A stretch of DNA of 64,000 nt from Girardinichthys multiradiatus (Eukaryota; Chordata; Actinopteri; Cyprinodontiformes; Goodeidae), in contig NC_061802.1 of NCBI RefSeq assembly GCF_021462225.1, forward strand, positions 9,877,859 to 9,941,858, read 5' to 3'. The notes beneath the pieces are model-generated. The model worked only from the letters and a program-made list of their open reading frames with translations, was not told where the DNA came from and ran no database searches. This document shows, in pieces, positions 23,740-36,900 of the stretch (positions are counted from its first letter, which is position 1; the number at the start of each line of letters is the position of its first letter). Position numbers and translations under genes: made by a program.

Positions 23740-25400
23740 TTTCATTCTTTTACAAGTATTAAATGCAATTAGTAATCTTTGATTAACAAATTAAAAGATG
23801 TATGATTGAAATGTGGGTAAGAACTGAGAATTGGAGTAAAAAACATTAAGGTTTGACATTCTCAGTCAGCTATATGTGAAAGAGATATAATGTTAATCAT
23901 TTGTGAAGCATGAATAAAAAGAATGAAGTGATGGTTTTGTAACTGTGTTTTAAAGTAAATGCTGAAAGCTGAAGAATGAAATGTGTAATACTGTGTAAAG
24001 TTTAAAACTGAGCAGATTAGGGAAAGAACTGGAGGATGACTAGGAGTGACGAGAGCCAGCTGCATGCAGACAACGACGGGAGGATGCGACTACAGACCAG
24101 CATGACTATTATCGGCATCTCCAAGGCTGAGAAACAGAATCAGTAGGTCACAATGACCATGACTAAAGTATTGAGCAATAATCAAGAAGCTGAGCTGAAT
24201 AAGTTGCGCAATAACTGAGAAGCCTAATAAGGGGTTGACTGGTGAAAGCATCAAGTACCATAAAAGCAATGCTGAAGGAGGGAACGAGGTTGTTTCCTCA
24301 CAGAAGACGCGAACAAGATCGGACGGAGAAAATAAGCTTGGATGGAAAAGGAACAGAGACACAGCCCAACTGATCGACTGCATTAAAAAGAGGATCAACC
24401 CGTGGGCCCAGAAAGGACTGTGCCTCAAGATTAAGATTAAGAATCTGATTTCATCTAAAGCCTTTTTATCCAGACAACAGAAGTGAACTTGATCGGTGAA
24501 CAGCTGATCGCTCTAAGTTTCAGGCTTCTGGAAGTCCTGAATCAACCTCATTTATGTCTCCGGGTTTCCTTCAACTCTTCAGCCTCTGGGAACTACTGTC
24601 TTCAGAGACAAATAACAACAAAGATCCTGTTTAACCATCGAAGCCTGGAGCATCAGTGCCTGCCACTTAAAGGAAGAAAACTGAAGATTAAGTCGTATTC
24701 CCTTCAAGAAACCACTCGTTGTTACCAGAAGAAACATCTCCATCAGGTGCATGGATGAGCCTCCGTCTTCAAAGCCTCTCCAAACTCAGTAGTTTCAGCA
24801 TCAGGGAAAGACAAGTTGAGTTGATTGATTCATTTCTATTATTGAAATTATTTTGTGTTGCTGAATTTAAGCTGTTACTAACCCCTGCAAAAGTGTTACT
24901 AATTAAAGAAAGCATATAAAATTCTAGTTAAATCGTAGACATTCAATTATTTGAGTCACCGTATCTTTTGGTTTTTCATTGGTGGTAAAAAGTCTTGTTG
25001 CCTGATTCTAAGATATTTTAGGAGGTTTTTCTAGGTTGCCTTAGACAAGTTTGTTAAAACAGCGCCCTTGGGGCTCGTGCCGAGCCACTAAAATTAACCT
25101 AGCCCATATACCAAGAGCCAGTTGTAAAATTAGGGAATGAGCAGCCGTGAACAAAAGTGACTGTTGAAAGTGTGGATGACTGTGATAGGCTACTCAGTCG
25201 TCCAGACCTCCATTTGAAGAAGGGCGAGACTTTTGTATGAAGGCTGTCAGAGGCTAGGCGAGTCATTTCCCGACACCAGCTCAAACAGAACTTTCAGTAA
25301 ACCTGCTTAGTTAGATCTTTCAGGTTTAGGGAAGTCCGGACCCGTTGGATGGAGAGCTGGATTGAGCAATCCCCTTAGACATGGGGAAGTAGGAGGGAGG
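23740..25400 (+). mobile_element. Possible retrovirus-like LTR and leader
   Basis: A stretch of unusual composition with no exon signature. Near 25061 the sequence reads aaaac|agcgcccttggggctcg, resembling an LTR 3' end followed by a lysine-tRNA primer-binding site (GCGCCC and GGGGCTCG shared, with differences between). Upstream lie a TATA-like ccataaaag near 24257 and attaaag near 24902. Downstream a GC-richer leader runs to about 25400. No gag, pol or env frame follows, the LTR start is not defined, and no second LTR is present. This call is tentative. Confidence 0.3.
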
Positions 25401-25519
25401 GGTTAGCTCATCGGACAACAAAAGTGCATCCAAACTTTCTCATACCTTTTCAAATTACATTTGTTTGATTGGGTACCTCGTATGTTGCTGTTTCCACCCC
25501 TCATAGATTTAATATATCT

Positions 25520-25682
25520 TTAGCCTCATAGCAGAATTGCACATATTTGAACGTTTTTGGAAACAAGAAAAAACACATCGTCACACATCTGCTGTGAACA
25601 CATCTTACAGTACATTGTATTTTTTATTGATATTGTGACAGTAAGCCAAAATATGACTTAGGCAATTATGCTTTGAGGCTAA
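25520..25682 (-). mobile_element. MITE, family A, copy 2
   Basis: Inverted relative to the copy at 14517-14658. Left end ttagcctcatagcagaattg; right end gcaattatgctttgaggcta. The interior contains aagccaaaatatgacttagg and ggaaacaagaaaaaacacat, matching copy 1 in reverse complement. Length 163 bp; both copies are followed by CAAT on the right. Confidence 0.75.
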
Positions 25683-26609
25683 CAATGTGAAGTATACTAG
25701 AACTTTGAGTAATATTTGAGAATACAACACATCCTTCCTGCTGCAATGTCTTTCTTAGATCTTCCAGTGCCCCATTCCTGTCACCTTTTAACCCAGCTGC
25801 TTCAGATCCGTCCAAATTCATCTCAATGTAAAAATCTTACTTTCAGTCTTATTCTAAGCTTGATCATTCACTTTCACCGTCTTCTCAGCCGCAGTGAAAC
25901 AAATCAATTTTTTGTATCATTTTACTTCATTCAATTTTCTCTTTCAGCCTTTATTTATATTACCTGTCCAATGTTCCACTGAAGAGTGAGAATGGGATTA
26001 CTTTTGAAAAGAAATGCTGAAATAACTGAAGGTATTTTTTTCCCAAATAGATGGCTTGATTACCTACCAGATGATTGTCAACAGCAGGATCTGGTCAAGA
26101 TGTCTCTCTGAGTCACTGTGACATCCTTCATCATTTGTGCTCTTTTTTCTTTTTTTCAATATTTCATTATATATTTTGGGACAAGAATATGACTGTTTAG
26201 GGCAAGAAAAACCTTTCAATACAGTAAAAAGATTAGGTCTAATTTTAGCTGTTTAGTCTGAAATAAAAAGATGGACAGGCTTATATGGTAGAGGTAATAA
26301 CATAATTTTACTGGAGGGTTTTACTTCCAGGCAGCTGTGAGATGTCAGCTATCAGAGTTAAATAATTTAATTTGAAAGTTATTACCTCTATTATATCATT
26401 TTGTCCTTTAATGGTAATGAGCTGTGTGCAGCAAGAATTCACAAATAGACCAATTAAAATAATTGTCATTCAATTTCTGTCTGTGAAAGAACAGATTTTA
26501 AAATGTTTAAAATGCTATTTTGTCTGTGCAGCACTAAATGTTCTTGGTCTGAAATACATTTCTGAGTTACTTGTCAAATAAAAAACATGTCATAGTGTAG
26601 ACTCCTGAG
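25683..26609. other. Intergenic, nothing recognised
   Basis: AT-rich; no supported gene or repeat. Confidence 0.4.
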
Positions 26610-26885
26610 GTCATCAGAAACCTGTTTATTCAATGTACCTTGGACCAGAGCTAAACAATGGGAGGTAGCATTTAGCTTCTATGCTCCTCAGCTCTGGAAC
26701 GAACTTCCTGAAAACACGAGGCATGTCGAAACTGTTTTAAATCACGACTGAAAACATTTTTTTAGTTTTTGTTAATGTAATGCTTTTCTAAGCCTAAACT
26801 ATTAGGTTCTTTAGGTTTTTCCTTTAATTTTGTGCAAAGCATTTGCATGCTTGGTGCTTGATTGATGCAATAAAAATAAAGTTAT
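26610..26885 (+). mobile_element. L2-type LINE 3' end relic
   Basis: Encodes the characteristic L2-type ORF2 C-terminus (FSFYAPQLWNELPENTR, about 26669-26722) and ends with an AATAAA-containing tail near 26871. Heavily 5' truncated and interrupted by stops. Confidence 0.7.
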
Positions 26886-27954
26886 ATTTGACCTTCTTAT
26901 TGGTGTGTGTTATTTATTAAATTTTTTTTTTATAAATGTTACAATATTCTATTTGTATTTGTTTTCTGAATCATAATCTGGACAATTTATAGAAACCTTT
27001 AATTTTTTTGTAAAAATGATCAAACTGCGAACATTTTACTCAAGAACACTGAACTGATTGACTGGAATGCAATTGTAACCATTTCGAATTAGGTTCTACT
27101 ATATGTTATAGGATTGAATGTGAAGTGTAGTAACCTACATGCATGCCAATCTTTGCTGCAGATGCCTAAGAGGGAGCTTCTGAGATGTTTCTGTTTTTAC
27201 CTTCACTACCATCCTCCTCACTGCGTGCTGTTAAGATAAGCTCTGGACTCATCCAGCCTCATCAAGTTGTTTTAAACTTTTTGATTAATTCTCTGATTGT
27301 AGATATAGACAAGCTGAGGCAACTCAGTATTTTCTTGTAGCCATTGTAGCTTACTTGAGTGACATGCTTTCTTGTCTTTCCTATTTTGAAGAGTGGGTGA
27401 GAAAAAAGGTCCTTTTTTACTTAAAATTTAGAACTCGAGGGAAACAGAAAGTCATGGGTTACTAATTAAAGGTAGACAATCTGGTCAACCAGAACTATAA
27501 ACAGACGGTTTTGTTGCTTAAATTTTTCGGACTTTCATAAATATTTTGTTATATTAACCTTTATAAAACCTGTCAGAACACATATTTCAATATGACTGTA
27601 TGACTGCAGTTAAAGTTGAGCTTCCAGATAAAGCGGCATCAAAGAGAAATGTATGGGTTGATAAAGCTGGTAAAGCCAAGTGGATAAGTATGAGTAGAGT
27701 TCAACAAAGAGCTGGAGAGAGGCTTATCCCAGCCAGCCTCTACACAACTCCTACTAAAAGGGGTGTTTTTCTCCCTTTCATCAGCTCATCCTATTAACTA
27801 TAGTTTCCCCAGATTACTGAGATAAAGCAGCCTTCAGTAGCACTTAACCTCCCTGTGCACAGCAGGATGTGATTTACTGTGAGGCGCAAATGGAGACCTC
27901 ATATAATGTTGCATGTCTTGACTGACAACCTCTCTGGGTATGTATACTGTTTGC

Positions 27955-27985
<31 letters not shown>

Positions 27986-30060
27986 ACTGACTCACTTCAG
28001 TAATTGAACTTCTTTTCTACTTTATGGTTTCTTTGGAAATGACTTTGTAAATGGAAAACGGAGGGAGATGAAACATGGGATGGACATTTATTTGTTCCTC
28101 GGGATAATTCATGCTGCTTACAGACAGTCCGAACTACAAACTTACAAAAGCTGCGTACTTTCAACAATATTTGGCTGTTATTCTTCACAGTATTCTGAAT
28201 TACTGAGAAAAGTTTATTATTCAGGAAGATTCAGCTTTACCTGTTGTTTAGATAAATTATCTGTAACCACATCACTCACTATAGAAAGCATCTGTAGCAT
28301 TACATTATCAGTAAACAGAACTATATATTGTTTTGTTGCATTTTCACATGGGTAAAGGCAACATAACATCCTGTCAGTTGCAACTTCATATCTAAATATT
28401 TTGAATAATTTATTCCACATAACCTGCTCTAAGTTTAGTTCTTCTTTTTAGGGAAAATGTTTATCTGCCATTTTTACACCTCAGTATGAAGCTAAAATCT
28501 AGATTTTTCTCCTTTAAAAACAAATAGTAAAGAGGACAGCCACTGTCAACTAGGTATTGATCAGTAAGATAACCTTGTATAGAAATACCATGGTTTCACA
28601 GCATGTGGGTATATGCAAAACCTAAAACAAAAATGCATATCATGATTTAAAATAAACATTTATTAACTCTGCTATTAAAATAACATATATTGTGTACCAC
28701 AGCTATAACAATGCTATCTAGAAGATTTATTATTTAGCTTTTGATGCATAGACTAAAAACTATAGAAAACCGATTAAATAATCTAGTTTTTTTCCCCTTT
28801 TGCCCAGATTCACATACTGGTTTGGCTTTCTGCTTTTTACACAAACATGCAAAGCTAAAATGAACAGGTTAAGCTAATAGCTTGGCTCGGATGTGGGTCC
28901 AGCAGCCAGTCCGTAGTCAGCTGACCAGTAGTGCTCAGCAGCAGGTTTGTTTACAGATAGTAGCATATACATTGATAAATAAAACAGCAGTAACTTCTTA
29001 ATTGTACCTATTTGTTTTGTTTTTTTATTAAAGTTGTAAACTGATCTTGAATGCATCGTATTATAACTACTGTATAAATTGCATTAAATCTGATTCTATG
29101 TGGCTGGATTAGTTTGACTATACAAGAGAAATTGTCTTAGCCCTGTGTAAATAAACTGAATTAATTAAATTAAATGAAGGTTGTTCTTATCTTAAGTAAC
29201 AGTATAAAAATAATAAGCTTCGTATAAAGTTTCTGTCCAATTTTATTGGTTTGGGGTTGCTTTTTTTTTATTCCATCACCATGCCTTTCAGTTAAAGCCT
29301 AAAAAGCCAACTCCTCAAGTGAAACAAAATACAGGTTTAAACCTACTGGGTAAACCCATTGTAAATGCCAGCAACAATACCATTGAGATTTAACCTTAAA
29401 CCCATTAACACACATAATTCTGCTTTTTCTTCCTCTGGTCTCCTGTAGAAACTACTGTTCCAGGATTTATTTCAGATTGTTTTACTGTCAGAATTAAAGC
29501 AGTGTTAATGGAATTTTAATGAAGCAGCAAAATTTCTCTCACATGTTCTTACTAAAACATGTAATAATTCAACTAAGAAATCAGGTACAGATTTTTACAT
29601 CTTTGTAAAGATAATCCTATAAAAAACAAAATGGTGAAATACTGTATCAGCAGCAGTACTCTTGAAGTAGAGCTAAACATATCACATGTCACATATTTGT
29701 TCCTAAAAGCAAAACACATTCAGCAGTCTGGGTGATTTTGTCTATGACACTGAAGAATGCAGCACTGAAGACATTTTTCTCTCTTGACAATCAAGAAAGC
29801 AAGCCTTCTAGGCACAAATCAAGTACTAATACATCAGTAGGTGACCTTACATCAGGGGGGGGAAACACGTCATCTTCATCCAGCTCCTTAACTACAGACA
29901 TGTTTTATAACAATATTCCAAGCAAACCCAAAAAATAAATAAATATTGGTATGTAACTCCCTCTTCTGTTGGTTATTAGGTACTGCAGTTGTTTCATCAA
30001 TGTGATTGAAAGATTTTAGTCAACGGTGCAAGGATATTTCTATCTAAACAGGTATTTTCA

Positions 30061-30065
<5 letters not shown>
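26886..30065. other. Intergenic, simple repeats only
   Basis: No supported gene. It contains a 24-base T homopolymer (27955-27978). An open frame at 29732-29938 (plus) is Ser/Thr-rich near its end but has no recognised domain, no clear splice acceptor and no neighbouring exon. Confidence 0.4.

Positions 30066-30126
<61 letters not shown>
30066..30126. repeat. (TA)n microsatellite
   Basis: About 60 bases of TA repeats interrupted once by TTAATTA; self-complementary and able to extrude a cruciform. Confidence 0.9.
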
Positions 30127-30179
30127 ACATTTTTTTCCCTCTCTGTCTGACATTAAACGAGAATAAACGTCTGCTGTTT

Positions 30180-30620
30180 TAGGCCACATAGGCTTAACAT
30201 TATTTGTATTTGGTGAAAGTCAGAACATGATGTGAAAACAACATTTGAAGAAATCAGTCACACAGTTAAAGCTTGACCACAAATGATTCTTCTAAATGGA
30301 CAAATGTCTCTAATCATACTGTCAAATTTGTAACGAAGTGGCTTAAAGACAACGTAGTCGATGTTTTGACCTCAGTTCCACAGAACGTTTGTGGGCAGAG
30401 ATGAAAAAGGTGTGTGAGAGCAAGATGACCCACAAACCCAACTGAGTTACACCAGTTCTATCAGAAAGAATGGGTCCAAATTCCAGCAAATAACTGTGAG
30501 AAGCTTGTGCCAACATATTCAAAACGGTTGAACCAAGACATGAAGCTGCAATCGAAATGCTACCAAATTTGACAGAAGCAGGTGCAATTTTCTGACTGGA
30601 AACACAAAATTCAAGCTGAA
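30180..30620 (+). pseudogene. Sleeping Beauty-like Tc1 transposase 3' relic
   Basis: Between about 30330 and 30580 the nucleotide sequence follows the C-terminal part of a salmonid/Sleeping Beauty-type transposase gene and its 3' flank: gaagtggcttaaagacaac, gaacgtttgtgggcagagatg and ggtgtgtgagagcaagatga. Multiple stops and indels; no 5' half. Confidence 0.55.
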
Positions 30621-30629
30621 TCGGAACTG

Positions 30630-30890
30630 GACTCTCAACATGACAATGACCCAAAACATACCAGTAAATCCACCAAGTGACTGGCTGAGAATTACAAAAA
30701 TTGAAAGACCTGGCCTAAGTCAATTCTGGATCTCATTTCCATCCTGTTGGATGACTTGAAACAGGCTGTACATGGAAGAAAACCCTCAAACATCTGACCA
30801 AAGGGACAAACATTCCTGACTGACATCACAGACTGGCAGATGTCTACAAGAAGCATCTCACTGAAGGGGATCATTAAATTTATTTAGACT
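30630..30890 (+). pseudogene. Second Tc1-like transposase 3' relic
   Basis: Starts with a segment encoding DNDPKHTSKST (around the second catalytic aspartate) and continues to DDLKQAVHGRKPSNI, the region just after the catalytic glutamate. Broken by stops. It overlaps in domain content with the relic immediately to its left, so two transposase 3' ends lie in tandem. Confidence 0.5.
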
Positions 30891-31499
30891 AAACTTTTCC
30901 AGTTTTACGATTACTAACCAAATAGCTCTGCTTGCTAAATGCTTTACTGGTCCAGATGTAGATGTTATGGCTTCTCACATCTGAGGTACAGCTGGATGTA
31001 TTTTAAGGCAACCCCTTAAAAAACACCGTCTCCTTGTGTGACATCATGGGAAAATCAAACGAAATCAGCAAAGATATAAATTGTATTCTTGAAATCTGTA
31101 CGGATAATTTATTTAGAAAAGTTCCTGATCTTCCACCTTGTAAATTTGTCTTGTTGCTTTTGTATTTTTAATGTTCAGGATTTCCACATGACCACAGGCT
31201 GAAAATGCGCAACAACTGGTCCAGCATAATTGGACTTGTAATAAAAACTAGAACCTGGGGGGAAAAAAAACACTGTGGCTTTTAGCAGTAAAGGTACAAC
31301 TTGTAAATATACACACACAGCTCTGGTGACAAGCTCACATGCACTAATTTTGGGCTTCACATTAATTTCTGCCTTACAATGATAGATTGGAGCCATTTTT
31401 CCTTTATGGTTTAATGTTCATCCAAAAGGCGACTTCAAATACTTTTTAAAATAAGAATTGGCTGGACAAGCTTAGCAACTTGTACCTCAACCACATGCT

Positions 31500-32470
31500 T
31501 TTTGTAGTCAACAAGCTTCTGGAATAAATCTGAATGAAGTGGTAGTTTATTTAAACTGGTTTATTTCTGGGCACAGGCCTGCCTTTCAGTCATGTCCCAC
31601 AAACTGTTAGTGTAGTCGAGGTCAGGGCTTTTCTTTATTAATTTTGTGACGACCTTTGATGTGTGTTTGAGATCATTGTCCTGATAGAAGATCAAATTTC
31701 AACAGAAAACTGTCCCAACACAGATGAACGGAATCTGGTTAGGATGTTCATGAACTAGCTAAAACCCAACAACACTCAGCCAACCAATTACTGGAAGCTT
31801 CTGGATTAGTAGTCTCTGCTCACTGTGAATTTAGTTTTACAACACCACAGCCTGAGAAGCTGCTGACCAAAAAAAAAAAAAAAAGTTCCGCCATTTTAAA
31901 TCGACACCTTCAAACTTGACGGAAACGAGCAGCTGCAAACACAGACAAGCAAAACCTTCGCAGACAGACATCAAGTCTAGACTAGAAGGACAGGGTCACT
32001 TGTGTTTGGAAGAGTCAAGGGGAGGATTTAAACCTAAGAACATTATACCAATCGTTGAGCATGGAGGTGGCAGCATCATGATGTAGGGAATTAATGTGGG
32101 ATAATGAAGGGGAAGAAAAAAAAACAATATTTTAATATTTAATTCTTCAACTTCACCTCAAATCAACAGCTAGGTGGTTGAAACTTCGACACATTTGGAT
32201 GTTCCAACAGGATAATGATACCAAAAATGCTTCATTTCTGTTTCCCACTTAGCTGGAAAGTTAAAGCAGACATGGCCTTTCAAAGAAAAGACCTCAACCC
32301 TAGTGAAAATGTTTGGACCCTGCTAAAAACCTGGGTGCCCGCCAGGAAACTAACTCAATAAGCCATCACATGTGGTCGGAAAATGTCAAATATCCAGCCA
32401 GGATTTTTCCAGAAGCTTGGTGATGGCTACCAATCATCTAACTGAATTTAAGGGTGGTTATGTTTGAGGC
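31500..32470. mobile_element. Decayed Tc1-group element
   Basis: Recognisable pieces are gagatcattgtcctgataga (31670), ccaatcgttgagcatggagg then tggcagcatcatgatgtagg (near 32050-32090), and ggatgttccaacaggataat (32200), followed by aaaagacctcaaccctagtg (32286), the SPDLNP-equivalent. The order is that of a Tc1-like transposase, but all frames are destroyed. A 16-base A run lies at about 31869-31884. Confidence 0.5.
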
Positions 32471-32994
32471 TATATGCATAATGTTTGCCCCTTAATTTAT
32501 TAATACAAAATCTGCAGTAAACTCAAACCTGTGCATCAAAAGAAAATCACTAAAATTGTTTTAATTACTCATTGGATATGTCACACAAGACAAAAAATGG
32601 GTCAAAAATGTCATTAAAAACCAGAACTTAATCATTCCCATCCACTGATGCCCAGGATAAAAGGCTGGATCCTTCTGATCAGAACTGTTGGTAAACATAA
32701 CCACAGAATTGAGCTTTGTTAGTACAATTTATTTTACGTAACTGAGGTCCTTTTTTTGCTGGATTAATTGCTTTCCACATCTGTGTGCGATCATGCATCC
32801 ATATGAAGCTTATTATAAAGACTGAAGTCTTAAATACGCTGCCAGACATGCAGCTTTAAATTATTTACCTGAAAGAATCCTAAACTTAGAAAATGTTCTG
32901 ACCATAAATGCCGGAAAATATTGAAAACTTTATATAAATATGCGGTGACAGCAAAAGAAAAAAAATTGGAGTAATGTGCTCAAAAAACTGGAAT

Positions 32995-33000
32995 TTTATT
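32995..33000 (-). terminator. Candidate senp5 polyadenylation signal
   Basis: TTTATT on the plus strand (AATAAA on the minus strand), about 800 bp downstream of the senp5 stop codon. No transcript evidence; a nearer variant signal could be used instead. Confidence 0.35.
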
Positions 33001-33800
33001 TGGAAATGGATTGCAGTTAAACCAAACAAAAATGTGATCCCAGTTTAGAAGCCATTATCATCCCGTGCTATGGAAGAAAAACAGAACATGATGAGAACAT
33101 TCAGTTTATATTCCAGACTTCAATCAACAGGCCTGTATCTGTGCAATTTAAAGTCCACAATAACAAAGTCAACTCTTAACCCTTCAAGTTTTAGGCGGAC
33201 AGCTGTTCCACTGTATCGCAAATGCAAAATCTTAAAATATGTTATAAAATATGCATATTAACTGACCGAACACATACTAGAGCTGCAACGTCCAGCATTA
33301 AACAAACTGTTAAAATCAATTTAAAACATATTTCTGGGAGGCAAGGCCACTCCGTTTTAGGAGGAAAGGCCCGTCCAACTGGTACAGGTTGGTGTAACAG
33401 TTACTTCAGTCAAAGTCAGTACTGTGTTCTGCTCTTGTTGGGCCAAAAAATCCTCTCAGGGTGGTCAATGCAAGAAGCAGAATGAACTTGTCCTGAAACA
33501 GCACTTTTTCCAAGGGTCAGTAGGGGGCCACTTCAGTAGCTCTTTGTAAGAAAAATAATAAGAAAAAACCAAATCAGCTTAAGTACAGACTGACTTTTGA
33601 CCTCCCAAAGTCATTAGAAGTCAGCAAAAACTGCTCTGCTCGTCAATAATAGGAGCAGATGGCAGTAAGGACTCCCTGAAAGTACAGATGGCCAAGCTCT
33701 GTTAGCTTATGCAGCCCGACAGTCAGTCAAAACGTCATGTGAAAGAACAGGACAGCCAGTTTCGTGACCTGGGAGGCGCACACTGGGTGAAGGCAGCCGT
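33001..33800 (-). other. senp5: Probable senp5 3' UTR
   Basis: Non-coding stretch between the stop codon (33801-33803) and the candidate AATAAA. No transposon that I recognise lies in it, which fits transcribed UTR, but its extent is inferred. Confidence 0.4.
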
Positions 33801-33911
33801 TTAATCGTTGAAATGACAGTCACAGAGCTCCTTGTAGATCCTCTTCCGAATTTGAGGCATGTCGTTCTGGCTGAACAGCAGTGGCTGCTTCACGGAGAGA
33901 CAACGGCAGTA
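33801..33911 (-). CDS. senp5: senp5 last coding exon
   Basis: Encodes 36 residues from YCRCLSV to the stop TAA. Acceptor ttgccag; phase 0. It holds the C-terminal helix of the C48 fold. Confidence 0.92.
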   Translation of the reverse strand, partial: YCRCLSVKQPLLFSQNDMPQIRKRIYKELCDCHFND

Positions 33912-36900
33912 CTGGCAAAAAGGAAAGACAAACAGTGAGGGGAAAATAACCCTTACAGATTAAAGAGGGAACTTAGATGATTCGTCTATTGCACAAAAAT
34001 ATTGGTGGTGAATCGAGACAAAGACAGACAAGAAACAGGAATAACAGCTTACCTCAAGGACAAAAACACCACAGTCGCTGTCATTTTTCTGCTGAGGAAT
34101 ACCCTGTTAGGACAAGTCAGTCAGGAAAAGACAGTTAATGCCTCCTGAACTAAGCTCTGTATCTCTATACATTTTTCCATGCCTGCAGCTGTTCTGTTTT
34201 TTTAAGTGCAGCACAGAAACTGCAAGTTTTTTATAAAGTTAATTAAAATACCACATTACAAATTTATATGATCGGCTTCAACCATGCCAGGTGACAAACA
34301 TTTCAGCAGCATGAACAGACGTGGGTCAGCTACCTTAATGATGGCGATCTTCCAGCCCTTCTGGAAAGCAGCCTGTTTTTTCTCCCTGGCTTCAGACTGA
34401 AGATACTTCATAATGTTCTGAGGGGACAGCATAAACACACGTATAATTAGAACGGGACAATGAGACCCCTCCACAATCCAGAGCAAGACTTTACTTTTAC
34501 TTTTTATTAAAGGTTCTTGTGAGTGAAATGATGTCTTCATAGAAACACCATGTAGACCTGCTGACTTCCTGATTGGTGATTATTTTCATTTCAATGCAGT
34601 GTTTTCCTAAACTAAAGGTCCGTTTCCACTGCAGGAACTGATTGCTGGTGTAATGCTTTCTTTAAAACCTTGCTCCCACTAGGAAGGTTGAGGTTTTTTT
34701 TCCAGGACTTAAACTTGCAATTTTCCTACCTGGAGCTATAATATTTGAATGTGGTTTTCTGCATTGTTATATAATAATTAAAATATTTTTGTATCTGCTA
34801 TGTCAGAAAAAACGACCTGTTTTGGCTGGATTAAGCCATCAAAACAACATCACATGTTTTTTTTTTGGAACAAAAACATGGGTATTGAATAATCTGTCAA
34901 ACTTCCACACAGTTGTACAAACAGAAAGCAGAACTTCTTCATATCAGATTATGGCAAAAACCTTGCCGGTTGTCTTGATAGAAAGCGAAAATCTCATATT
35001 ATAATCTGCAACTCATAATCTTGCGTACTTGTACTCACATTTGTGGTGTGTCTGAAGACGATGCCTTGGCTGTCGTAGTAGCTGATAGTTTTGGTTGCCA
35101 TTGTGACTGCGATGAGAGACCAGTGGATTTCTAAATGGATGGGAATCAACAACAACCATTTGGAGAACAAGTCAACCTGAAAAGAAATTCATAAAAAAAC
35201 AGTTTATATACAAAGAAAAAACCAAAAAACAGCACTAATTAGAAGGGGAAACAGAGAATGTGTGCTGCTGTGCTCCAGACAAGATTTGGGTTTACCTTTG
35301 CAAGGAGTCTGGTAATATTTCATTTCAAAACAGAGGTTTAGAGACTTTAAATGGTTCATATTTTGCACAATGAATTTAGAATATAGAAACAAACCACTTC
35401 AACCAGAATGAAAATGAAATACCGACATCAATCAAAACCTAATTTCTGGCAGCAAAAATGGATGAAACTCCTGCAGGGTGAGGCGTGTACAGGTACATCT
35501 CAAAAAATGCACATCTACCCCTGTGTATTCTGAAGTCCATCTACCAGGAAGCAGTTCATGCTTCCTTCTGCTGACAAGCTGAATGGAGATGCAGATTTCA
35601 TTTTCCAGCAGGATGTGGTAGTTACCAAAAGCTGGTTCAATGACCATGGTGTTACTGTGCTTGACTGGTCAGCAAACTGGCATGACCTGAGCCCCACAGA
35701 GAATCTATGGAGTATTGTTAAAAGGAAGATGAGAGACACCAAAACCAACAATGTAGATAACCTGCAGTTACACCTCAGCAGGACCATAGGCTGATTGCTT
35801 TGATGTCGCGCCGCATCGATGTAGTAATTCATGCAAAAGGAATGACATTTCTGTTTAAAATACCTTTTTTTTATTGATTTTATGTTATGTTCTACTTTTC
35901 TGACACACTGAATTTTGGGGTTTCATTTTCTGTAAGCCATATCAAAATTACACCATCATCAAAATTACAAGAAAAAAAGTTGAAATGTTTTACTCAGTGT
36001 GTAATGGACCTATGGGTGACAAAAAATATTGAACTTTTCTATTTTCCTGAGCTGGACCGGTATAAAAATATCAAGCTACAGCCATTGGGAGCATAATTTC
36101 CTCCTTACTTTTTTGGTCCATCTCTTCACACCATCATAACCTTTGGCAACCAGCTGCTTGTAGAAAAAACTGTTGAAAAAATGAACCTGTAGCGGCAAAA
36201 AGAAAGAAAAATAAATCTGTTAGACATTTTAAAGTCTTAAATTTCTTTTAAATATATCAACTTTTCTGGAAATTTTCTGATGTACCCGGGAAAGTTACAC
36301 ATACCAAATAGACTCCTCTTCTTAAAAGAATTTGCTAATTTTATTTGATTGGGTTGTTTCATCTTAGAGTCCATCCATTTTCAAGTGGGTTGGAACCAAT
36401 CCAGAAACTAAATATCAGCCTGCTTTGTCAATTCCAAATCCAGTTTTGATGCATATTTGGGATAACTGTCCTGCTGGAAAACCCAACTGTGTCCATGTTT
36501 CAACCATTTGATCCAAACCATCACGTTCAGATAAGAGGACATTATGATGTTCAGGAACAACTTAACTACCAAGGCCCGAGCTGATTATAAATTGGAAGAC
36601 TAAGAGGGGCCGACCTAGAAAGAAGTGCCAGCTGCAATACTGACATCTTCAAGCTCGATAGAAATATGCAGTTGCCCAAGCTCAATGTCTTCTGGAAACA
36701 CGGTTTATATACAAGCCAGGCAAAGATTGAGCTATTTGACCACCATCATTGGAGTGAGGCTTCCACACAAGAAGAAACTGTACTATTGTCAAAAATGGTG
36801 ACAACATTAGGACAAGACAGAGGTTCTTGTTAATGGACACAGTGGGAGATGTCAGAACCCTCCGGTTGATCTAGACTCCCTGGCAACGCATGTTAGGCCC

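Noticed and set aside
25099..25284. Minus-strand frame of 61 codons
   Set aside because: Probably a chance frame in the LTR-leader-like block; no domain.
28068..28355. Plus-strand frame of 95 codons
   Set aside because: No similarity to anything I know; flanked by AT-rich intergenic DNA without exon signals.
29732..29938. Ser/Thr-rich open frame of 68 codons, plus strand
   Set aside because: Looks faintly protein-like, but I recognise no domain, see no convincing acceptor or partner exon, and it borders simple repeats.
30066..30126. TA-rich palindrome as a possible origin or regulatory cruciform
   Set aside because: A plain TA microsatellite explains it; no nearby gene or protein-binding pattern.
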